7,399 nt of DNA from contig DHGW01000086.1 in the NCBI GenBank assembly GCA_002402965.1, positions 14,319 through 21,717 of the forward strand, in the 5' to 3' direction. Within the stretch, counting starts at the first letter, position 1. The number at the start of each line of letters is the position of its first letter. The position numbers and the translations under genes are program-made. This DNA comes from Bacteroidales bacterium UBA4788. Lineage in GTDB: Bacteria; Bacteroidota; Bacteroidia; Bacteroidales; VadinHA17. A model generated the notes under the pieces. It made no database searches and was not told the origin of the DNA. It saw only the letters and a list, made by a program, of their open reading frames with translations. Positions 1 through 5,698 of the stretch are shown in pieces.

Positions 1-26
1 GTACTCTGGAGGCCCCTCTCCGCCAT

Positions 27-56
27 AAAAAAAGGGGAGCTGCAAGCACCCCTCTT
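27..56 (-). terminator. Intrinsic terminator of rpoD
   Basis: Read on the minus strand, 25 bases beyond the rpoD stop codon, AGGGG-T-GC and GC-T-CCCCT form a stem (one T/T mismatch) around a 5-base loop, TTGCA. Seven T residues (the A run at 27-33 on the plus strand) follow directly. The run of A residues before the stem can also pair with the T tract. This is the standard form of a Rho-independent terminator and it sits where the rpoD transcript should end. The plus-strand side has no comparable T tract, so it probably works in one direction only. Confidence 0.85.
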
Positions 57-80
57 CCTGTTTACTTATGCCTGAGAATA

Positions 81-941
81 CTAACCCAGGTATCCTTTCA
101 GCAGCTTGCTGCGTGATGTGTGGCGAAGACGACGTATAGCCTTCTCCTTGATCTGCCTCACCCTTTCACGGGTCAGACCGAACTTCTCTCCTATCTCTTC
201 AAGTGTCATCTCCTGGCATGCAATGCCGAAAAAGTATCGTATTATATCTCGTTCACGCTCGGTAAGTGTAGCAAGTGTGCGGTCAATCTCCTTGGAGAGC
301 GACTCATCTATCAGCATCTTGTCAGCTATGGGTGAGTCGACGTTTGTAAGCACATCCAGGAGGCTGTTATCCTCACCTTCCACGAAGGGAGCATCAACCG
401 AAACATGACGGCCTGACACCTTAAGAGTGTCTGCCACCTTTTCCTTCGGTATGTCAAGCACTTCAGCAAGCTCCTCCGGTGAGGGAGTACGTTCGTTCTC
501 CTGTTCGAACCGGGCAAAAGCCTTGTTGATCTTATTGAGCGAACCTACCTGGTTTAAGGGGAGTCGCACAATCCGGGACTGCTCTGCCAGAGCCTGGAGA
601 ATAGACTGCCTGATCCACCAGACAGCATAGGATATGAATTTGAAACCGCGGGTTTCATCAAATTTTTCTGCAGCCTTGATAAGGCCGAGGTTGCCCTCAT
701 TAATGAGGTCCGGAAGGCTAAGTCCCTGATTCTGATATTGTTTGGCAACCGAGACAACAAAGCGGAGATTCGCCTTTGTAAGCTTCTCCAGCGCTGCCCT
801 GTCACCCTTCTTGATCCTTTGAGCTAACTCTACCTCTTCCTCAACCGATATCAACTCTTCTTTACCAATCTCCTGCAGATACTTGTCCAACGACGCACTC
901 TCACGGTTGGTTATGGATTTGGTAATTTTAAGTTGTCTCAT
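81..941 (-). CDS. rpoD: Primary RNA polymerase sigma factor RpoD (SigA, sigma-70 family)
   Basis: This is the housekeeping sigma factor that directs core RNA polymerase to most promoters. The 286 residues show region 1.2 at about 17-50, and region 2 at about 54-124 with the FDETRGFKFISYAVWWIRQS stretch that reads and melts the -10/-7 element (Trp108, Trp109). Region 3 lies at about 128-205, and region 4 at about 222-275 with the helix-turn-helix MTLEEIGEKFGLTRERVRQI that reads the -35/-33 element. Region 1.1 and the long non-conserved insert of the E. coli protein are absent, which is normal for the Bacteroidota primary sigma of this length. The start is secure: the first residues MRQLKITKSITNRESASLDKY are those I recall for the group, and a promoter lies just upstream. 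The stop is TAG. HtrA lies upstream on the same strand. Nothing looks truncated or altered. Confidence 0.97.
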   Translation of the reverse strand: MRQLKITKSITNRESASLDKYLQEIGKEELISVEEEVELAQRIKKGDRAALEKLTKANLRFVVSVAKQYQNQGLSLPDLINEGNLGLIKAAEKFDETRGFKFISYAVWWIRQSILQALAEQSRIVRLPLNQVGSLNKINKAFARFEQENERTPSPEELAEVLDIPKEKVADTLKVSGRHVSVDAPFVEGEDNSLLDVLTNVDSPIADKMLIDESLSKEIDRTLATLTERERDIIRYFFGIACQEMTLEEIGEKFGLTRERVRQIKEKAIRRLRHTSRSKLLKGYLG

Positions 942-969
942 TCTTTTTACCCCTTCGAGAAAATTTTCG

Positions 970-1001
970 CAAATGTACTGCTTTAAAAGTTACTAAACAA
1001 A
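970..1001 (-). promoter_or_regulatory. rpoD promoter, Bacteroidota -33/-7 type
   Basis: On the minus strand TTTG (plus-strand CAAA at 998-1001) is followed by exactly 20 bases and then TACATTTG (plus-strand CAAATGTA at 970-977). This fits the Bacteroidota consensus TTTG, 19-21 bases, TAnnTTTG at every defined position. Transcription would begin at about 963-967, giving a leader of roughly 22-26 bases. The leader holds AAGGGG eight bases before the ATG, which is at best a weak Shine-Dalgarno sequence. The promoter means rpoD need not depend on read-through from the protease gene upstream. Confidence 0.85.
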
Positions 1002-1012
1002 TAAATTAATCT

Positions 1013-1061
1013 AAACCGGCAGGGGATCGCAGTGTCAGGCAATTCCCTGATTTGCCGGTTT
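1013..1061 (-). terminator. Hairpin after the HtrA gene, probable terminator
   Basis: A perfect 9-base inverted repeat, AAACCGGCA (1013-1021) and TGCCGGTTT (1053-1061), encloses 31 bases. Within these, GGGA (1023-1026) and TCCC (1044-1047) can pair again to lengthen the stem with a bulge. It lies 19 bases past the HtrA stop codon. On the minus strand the stem ends in TTT and is followed by AT-rich, T-containing sequence, so it is a reasonable but not classic terminator. On the plus strand the arm is followed by TTTTA, but no plus-strand gene precedes it. The rpoD promoter begins about 12 bases further on. Confidence 0.55.
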
Positions 1062-1080
1062 TTATATCTCAACCTCAATA

Positions 1081-2526
1081 CTACCTCCTGGTCTGGTACT
1101 TGAAGTACGTTCCGTCCGGCGTGAATCCCTCTACCGACGTCAGACTCTTTCCATCATTCGAAGCCCTGCGGATATCCGCAGTACTGCTCACTTTCTGCCC
1201 GTTCACGTCAATGATGACTGTCCCTTTAGAAAGACCCAGGTCACGGAACCGGCCATCCGATATAGACGTGATTTTAACACCACCTGTTATTTTATACTGA
1301 CTTGTCTCGCCTGCAGTGAGCGGCGTGAATGTGGCGCCGAACACTGATAAGGACTGTGTCCCGGGAGCTACAACGCCGGTTCCGCCCTCAATATTGCGAA
1401 GAACCACATTCTTCTTGTATTCCCTGCCTTTTCTCAGATATGTAACCTCCAGCTTGTCACCAGGCCTGTAACGGTTGACTTTTTCCTGTAAATCAGATGT
1501 TGTCTCCACGTTCTCACCGTTTATTGCGATGATCACATCCTTCTCCTCCAGCCCGGCAGCTTTGGCTGCACCATCCTCAACAACACCAGCAAGGTAGACC
1601 CCTCTGATCTCTTTAAGATTCTCCTGGTCAGCCAGCTCAGCTGTCACATCTGTAATGTTAACCCCCAGAAGCCCGCGCTGCACCTCTCCATATTCCCTGA
1701 GGTCTTCATATACTTTCCTTACAATAGACGTCGGGACAGCAAAAGAGTTGCCTGCATAAGCCCCGCTGGGTGAAATAATTGCGGTGGTGATACCTATCAG
1801 TTCACCCTGAACATTCACCAGCGCCCCTCCGCTGTTGCCCTGGTTGAGAGCAGCATCGGTCTGGATGAATGACTCAATGCGGTACTTGTTATCAATCAGT
1901 CCAAAACTCCTCCCTTTAGCACTGACTATGCCGGCAGTGACCGTTGATGTGAGATTGAACGGATTACCTACTGCCAGCACCCATTCACCCAGGCGAATGC
2001 CATCCGAGTTGCCAAATTTTATATAAGGCAGCCCGGCAGCCTTGATCTTTAGAACCGCTATATCGGTGGAGGGGTCGCGGCCAACAACTTCAGCAGCAAA
2101 AGTGCGCTTGTCATTGAGCGTAACATCAACCTCATCCGCCTCTTCAATCACATGATTATTTGTCACGATGTAACCGTCGGCAGTCACAATCACTCCTGAT
2201 CCGAATCCCCTTACCTCCCTTGGCTGGCTCGCACCGGGACCGTAGAAGAATTCATACAGGGGATTTGAATAAGAGGAACTGACCGTAGTCTTGGTCTTGA
2301 CATGGACCACCGCATGCACTGTCTGTTCAGCCGCAAAAGTGAAATCGTTCACACCTGACTGAGGCACCATCGATGTATACCTCGCATTCTCCTCAATAGC
2401 CTGTTTCTCCATTTCATTACCGATGACCAGTTTGCTCCTGTCAAGGAACCTGGTATAGATAAAAAGGCCTGCCAGTGCCCCGAACAGGGCCACAAGCAAC
2501 GTAGTTATCAGTCCTTTACCTTTCAT
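1081..2526 (-). CDS. degQ: Membrane-anchored HtrA/DegQ-family periplasmic serine protease (Do family, S1C)
   Basis: This is a trypsin-like protease and chaperone that removes or refolds damaged proteins in the periplasm. The 481 residues begin with a hydrophobic helix at about 6-25 followed by charged residues. No clear signal peptidase site is visible, so it is probably an uncleaved membrane anchor. The protease domain spans about 65-275, with His125 (TNNHVI), Asp155 (STDIAVLK) and Ser232 (GNSGGAL) forming the catalytic triad. The first PDZ domain is at about 286-378, with GLLGVN as its binding-loop region. A second, more divergent PDZ domain follows at about 395-481 (GGVKITSISDGR, GLSKGTVIIDVNGQKV). 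Length and order match the Do family. DegP, DegQ and MucD cannot be told apart here. From memory, HtrA next to rpoD also occurs in Porphyromonas and Bacteroides. No convincing TTTG/TAnnTTTG promoter was found upstream. Confidence 0.95.
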   Translation of the reverse strand: MKGKGLITTLLVALFGALAGLFIYTRFLDRSKLVIGNEMEKQAIEENARYTSMVPQSGVNDFTFAAEQTVHAVVHVKTKTTVSSSYSNPLYEFFYGPGASQPREVRGFGSGVIVTADGYIVTNNHVIEEADEVDVTLNDKRTFAAEVVGRDPSTDIAVLKIKAAGLPYIKFGNSDGIRLGEWVLAVGNPFNLTSTVTAGIVSAKGRSFGLIDNKYRIESFIQTDAALNQGNSGGALVNVQGELIGITTAIISPSGAYAGNSFAVPTSIVRKVYEDLREYGEVQRGLLGVNITDVTAELADQENLKEIRGVYLAGVVEDGAAKAAGLEEKDVIIAINGENVETTSDLQEKVNRYRPGDKLEVTYLRKGREYKKNVVLRNIEGGTGVVAPGTQSLSVFGATFTPLTAGETSQYKITGGVKITSISDGRFRDLGLSKGTVIIDVNGQKVSSTADIRRASNDGKSLTSVEGFTPDGTYFKYQTRR

Positions 2527-2591
2527 AACTCATTTATAATTTGAATTCTGTTTTTAATCTGCCTCTTTTTATCAAATAGCGTGCCTGCCCA

Positions 2592-2607
2592 AAAGATTAA
2601 TATCTTT
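2592..2607. repeat. Short inverted repeat in the divergent intergenic region
   Basis: AAAGAT and ATCTTT, perfect complements, flank the four bases TAAT. The repeat lies between the divergent HtrA and dapF genes, about 66 bases before the HtrA start and 94 bases before the dapF start. It could be an operator-like site or chance in AT-rich sequence. No matching regulator is encoded in the window. Confidence 0.35.
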
Positions 2608-2668
2608 ACAACCCCGCCAGATATCAATTGTTTAGCAAATTTTCGATTTTTTAACAGATTGACGGAGA

Positions 2669-2680
2669 TATCTTAAGATA
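2669..2680. repeat. 12-base perfect palindrome just upstream of dapF
   Basis: TATCTTAAGATA is its own reverse complement and ends 20 bases before the dapF ATG. Its ATCTT/AAGAT halves are the same words found in the inverted repeat at 2592-2607, but in the opposite order. It could be a protein-binding site near the dapF transcription start. In AT-rich intergenic DNA, a palindrome of this length may also arise by chance. Confidence 0.4.
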
Positions 2681-2700
2681 ATTAACTTCATTTTAACGGA

Positions 2701-3480
2701 ATGAAAATACAATTTAACAAATATGAGGGTGCCGGCAATGATTTTATCCTGGTGAAGAATAACCCGAAAATCATCGACCACTCTGACAGTTTGCTTATCA
2801 GAAAATTATGCGACAGACGGTTTGGGATCGGAGCTGACGGGCTGATGCTGGTTGAGGAGTATGAAGGGTATGACTTCCGGATGTTCTATTTCAATTCGGA
2901 CGGATCCGAAAGTGCAATGTGCGGCAACGGCGCCCGTTGCGCATCTCATTTCGCAATGAGGCATATGACCGGGTTCCGTGACCTGAAATTCATGGCTGGT
3001 GACGGATGGCATACTGCCCGGCCAGCCGGAACCGGTAAAACAGAGATTTCAATCACTGACATAACAGAGTTCAGTGAGACCCCCGACGGCATCCTGGTGA
3101 ATACCGGAGTGCCTCACCTGGTGGTCTTTACTGATGACAACAGAAACAGCGACATGGTATCAATTGGCAGGACACTCCGCTGGTCTCCAGCCTATGCTCC
3201 CGAAGGAGTGAACGTTAACCTGGCCAGTATCATAGGCGCAAAACTGCACGTTCGTACTTATGAACGGGGCGTGGAAGATGAAACACTTGCCTGCGGGACG
3301 GGAATTACAGCATCTGCCATTGCGGCAGCCAGAACCGGAAAAATTGTCACCCGTGAGACAGATGTGATTGCCAGGGGCGGCACCCTTTCAGTCAGGTTCA
3401 CCATGACGGAAAAGGGTGCGACTGACATCTTTCTGACCGGCCCCGCCACCTACGTATTCAGCGGCGAAATAGAAATCTAA
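2701..3480 (+). CDS. dapF: Diaminopimelate epimerase DapF
   Basis: This cytoplasmic, cofactor-independent epimerase converts LL-2,6-diaminopimelate to the meso form, the direct precursor of lysine and of the peptidoglycan peptide. The 259 residues carry both catalytic cysteines in their usual settings: Cys74 in SAMCGNGARC and Cys198 in ETLACGTGITAS. The family's N-terminal KYEGAGNDFILV (8-19) and the central NTGVPHLVVF (134-143) are also present. The length is slightly below the 270-280 typical of proteobacterial enzymes but complete. The two halves have the expected internally symmetric fold, each supplying one cysteine. The start ATG fits the alignment and has no Shine-Dalgarno sequence. 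It is the first gene of the plus-strand group, with the next gene only 12 bases away. The LL-diaminopimelate aminotransferase gene that I recall beside dapF in some Bacteroidales is not here. Confidence 0.96.
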   Translation: MKIQFNKYEGAGNDFILVKNNPKIIDHSDSLLIRKLCDRRFGIGADGLMLVEEYEGYDFRMFYFNSDGSESAMCGNGARCASHFAMRHMTGFRDLKFMAGDGWHTARPAGTGKTEISITDITEFSETPDGILVNTGVPHLVVFTDDNRNSDMVSIGRTLRWSPAYAPEGVNVNLASIIGAKLHVRTYERGVEDETLACGTGITASAIAAARTGKIVTRETDVIARGGTLSVRFTMTEKGATDIFLTGPATYVFSGEIEI

Positions 3481-3492
3481 CCTCAAAAAGAT

Positions 3493-4590
3493 ATGAGAAC
3501 CAGTTATCTGAGAAACCTACTGCTTTTGACGGTCCTTTTCTCCCTGCAGCTGAACATTTTCTCCCAGCCCGGGAACACCGAACTGATGAATGCAATCAGT
3601 GATGTGAACAGGAACTTTGATGCTCTTGATCACCGCCTTGATGTTCTTGAAAAAAATATAGATGACCTGCTCTGGTTTGAACGGGTGGGTGATATGGCAT
3701 ATATCGACAAGATCTATATCACCGGTCCGCCACCGGCAAAAGAGAGCAATCCCACCGGCCAGGGCGCTGGCAATCCTCTCAAATTCTGGAGCTATGTCTT
3801 TATACCGCGTGATGCCGATCCCTCGCGGAAATATCCCCTGCTGGTCTTCCCTCACGGAGGAGTGCATGCCAACTTCACCACGTACTACACTCATATAATC
3901 CGTGAGATGGTAGCCCAGGGATATATAGTCGTTGCAGCCGAATACAGGGGATCAACCGGTTACGGCGGAGGACTCTACCGCAGGATAGACTACGGCGGGC
4001 TGGAAGTTGATGATGTGGATGCCAGCAGGCAGTATATGATCGAGAACTACGAGATAGTAGACGAGGACCGTGTAGGCGTAATAGGCTGGAGCCACGGAGG
4101 GCTGATAGGGCTCTTCTGCATCTTTGACCATCCGGAGTCATACAGGGCCTGCTTCGCCGGGGTTCCGGTCAGCGATGTGATAGCACGCATGGGATACAAG
4201 GATGACGAGTACCGCGATCTCTATTCCGCTCCTTACCATATCGGCAAGACGGCCGACGAAAACGTGGCCGAGTACCGCCGTCGCTCGCCTGCCTGGCAGG
4301 TTGACCGTTACAGCAACACACCCCTTCTCATCCATACAAACACCAACGATGAAGACGTGAATGTGCTTGAAGTGGAGCATCTGATCAAATCACTCAAGGC
4401 TGCAGGCAAACAGAATTTCAAATATAAGATCTTTGAGGAGATGCCTGGTGGTCATTCCTTTGACAGGATGGATTATAAAGAGGCGAGGAAGATCAGGCTT
4501 GACATTTACAATTTTCTCAACACCGAGCTGAAGCCTCCGAAACCGTTCAAAAACATCCGGGAGCTCGAAAAAGCCGCTTACCGATTCTGA
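3493..4590 (+). CDS. Exported S9-type (prolyl oligopeptidase-like) alpha/beta hydrolase
   Basis: The 365-residue protein begins with a signal peptide (hydrophobic at about 8-22, likely cut before Gln25), so it should act in the periplasm or outside. Residues 30-65 look helical and possibly coiled-coil. The rest is an S9-like catalytic domain: the oxyanion strand PHGG (120-123), EYRGSTGYGGG (150-160) and the nucleophile Ser200 in GWSHGG. The acid is probably Asp286 in HTNTNDEDV, and His321 lies in GGHSFD. The N-terminal beta-propeller of full-length prolyl oligopeptidases and dipeptidyl peptidases is missing, so access to the active site is not restricted in the usual way. Peptidase activity is a reasonable guess, but an esterase or deacylase is possible and the substrate is unknown. 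It lies 12 bases after dapF and overlaps rlmN by one base (TGATG), implying one transcript and coupled translation. Confidence 0.85.
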   Translation: MRTSYLRNLLLLTVLFSLQLNIFSQPGNTELMNAISDVNRNFDALDHRLDVLEKNIDDLLWFERVGDMAYIDKIYITGPPPAKESNPTGQGAGNPLKFWSYVFIPRDADPSRKYPLLVFPHGGVHANFTTYYTHIIREMVAQGYIVVAAEYRGSTGYGGGLYRRIDYGGLEVDDVDASRQYMIENYEIVDEDRVGVIGWSHGGLIGLFCIFDHPESYRACFAGVPVSDVIARMGYKDDEYRDLYSAPYHIGKTADENVAEYRRRSPAWQVDRYSNTPLLIHTNTNDEDVNVLEVEHLIKSLKAAGKQNFKYKIFEEMPGGHSFDRMDYKEARKIRLDIYNFLNTELKPPKPFKNIRELEKAAYRF

Positions 4591-5618
4591 TGGCCAGGAA
4601 GAGACTCTACGGCAAGACTCTGGATGAGCTTTCCGTTCTGACGGCGGCTGCTTCGCTGCCGCCATACGCTGCAAAACAGATTACCGGATGGCTCTACAGG
4701 AGAGGAGCACCTGAGATAAGCGGCATGACCGACCTTTCTCTTGCTTCCCGCATCCTGCTCGAAAAGGATTACGAGACCGGCCTCACCCCGCCCTCATCCG
4801 TTGCAACCGGAAGCGATGGCACGAAGAAATACCTCTTCCCTGTAAGTAACGGCCGGTTCATCGAGACGGCTTATATCCCTGACCGTGACCGCGCCACGGT
4901 ATGTCTCTCGGTTCAGTCCGGATGCCGTATGGGATGCCGCTTCTGCATGACAGCCAGACAGGGCTTCCAGGGAAACCTCACCGCGAATGAGATATTGAAC
5001 CAGTTCAGGAGCCTGCCTGAACATGCCCTGCTCACCAACATCGTTTACATGGGTATGGGCGAGCCGCTCGACAACCTCGGGGAGGTGCTCCGCAGTCTCG
5101 ATATTCTGACATCCGTATGGGGTTATGGATGGAGTCCTACGCGCATTACCGTCAGCACCGTAGGCATCACGGACAGGATTAAGGAGTACCTTGAGAAAAG
5201 CAAATGCCATCTTGCCGTCAGCCTCCACTCGCCCTTCGACGAGGAACGGCAGGCCCTGATGCCCGTCCAGAAAGCACACCCGATAAAGGAGGTACTGGAC
5301 ATTATCAGAGGCTTTGACTTCGGCAGGCAGAGAAGGGTATCATTCGAATATATCGTCTTCCGGGGCCTGAATGACACACCGGCTCACATCAAGGAACTGG
5401 CACGGATCCTAAACGGTATACGATGCAGGATCAACCTGATACGCTTCCATAACATCCCCGGTTCTGAATACTCCAGCCCGGGACAGCCTGAGATGGAGGC
5501 CTTCCGTGACAGTCTCAGTGACAAAGGCATAACGGCAACCATCCGCGCAAGCCGCGGTGAAGATATCGGCGCCGCCTGCGGACTGCTTTCGACCCTTGAA
5601 CAGAATAAAAACATTTAA
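4590..5618 (+). CDS. rlmN: Dual-specificity 23S rRNA A2503 / tRNA A37 C2-methyltransferase RlmN
   Basis: This radical-SAM enzyme methylates carbon 2 of A2503 at the ribosome's peptidyl transferase centre and, in studied homologues, A37 of some tRNAs. In 342 residues it has the CxxxCxxC iron-sulfur motif at Cys112, Cys116 and Cys119. Both cysteines used in the ping-pong methyl transfer are present: Cys105 (seven residues before the motif, as in E. coli) and Cys330 in RGEDIGAACGLL. The SAM-binding GMGEPLDN is at 155-162. An N-terminal helical region (about 1-70) is the expected RNA-binding accessory domain. The product is RlmN rather than the resistance enzyme Cfr, judging by MGCRFCMTARQGFQGNLTA and the overall fit. 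The ATG at 4590 overlaps the previous stop by one base, in the form TGATG, and suggests coupled translation. There is no Shine-Dalgarno sequence. Confidence 0.96.
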   Translation: MARKRLYGKTLDELSVLTAAASLPPYAAKQITGWLYRRGAPEISGMTDLSLASRILLEKDYETGLTPPSSVATGSDGTKKYLFPVSNGRFIETAYIPDRDRATVCLSVQSGCRMGCRFCMTARQGFQGNLTANEILNQFRSLPEHALLTNIVYMGMGEPLDNLGEVLRSLDILTSVWGYGWSPTRITVSTVGITDRIKEYLEKSKCHLAVSLHSPFDEERQALMPVQKAHPIKEVLDIIRGFDFGRQRRVSFEYIVFRGLNDTPAHIKELARILNGIRCRINLIRFHNIPGSEYSSPGQPEMEAFRDSLSDKGITATIRASRGEDIGAACGLLSTLEQNKNI

Positions 5619-5671
5619 AACACCCATATTCCCAAATACACACTATTATCAAAATCAGAACCATGGGTGTT
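5619..5671 (+). repeat. Long-loop inverted repeat between rlmN and dacB
   Basis: AACACCCAT (5619-5627) starts directly after the rlmN stop codon and is perfectly complementary to ATGGGTGTT (5663-5671), with 35 bases between. No T tract follows, so it is not a standard intrinsic terminator. The right arm can instead form a small local hairpin, ATGG (5663-5666) with CCAT (5672-5675) around GTGTT. The two structures exclude each other. It may mark the end of the dapF-rlmN transcript, protect its 3' end, or affect dacB, whose ATG is 27 bases past the right arm. Confidence 0.5.
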
Positions 5672-5698
5672 CCATCATACCTTAAATAATAATTTCAT

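Noticed and set aside
1..25. Possible 3' end of a plus-strand tRNA (…CTCTCCGCCA)
   Set aside because: If CCA is at 23-25 and the acceptor strand at 15-21, the T-loop would be ACTCTGG, which lacks the required TTCnA pattern, and no T-stem forms with the bases present.
2601..2608. TATCTTTA as a -7 box for dapF
   Set aside because: It fits TAnnTTTG except for the last base, but no TTTG lies 19-21 bases upstream and it would leave a leader of about 90 bases. It was not strong enough to call.
3517..3894. 125-codon open frame on the minus strand inside the S9-like gene
   Set aside because: It is antisense to a well-supported gene. The predicted protein has no recognisable features and there is no promoter-like sequence at its start.
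4794..5279. 161-codon open frame on the minus strand inside rlmN
   Set aside because: It lies entirely antisense to a complete rlmN with all catalytic residues, and its translation shows no recognisable domain, signal peptide or conserved motif. It is a by-product of GC-containing codons in the real frame.
4590..5618. A Cfr-type antibiotic-resistance methyltransferase instead of RlmN
   Set aside because: The protein fits the housekeeping RlmN pattern, sits in a chromosomal housekeeping operon, and no mobile element or other resistance gene is nearby.
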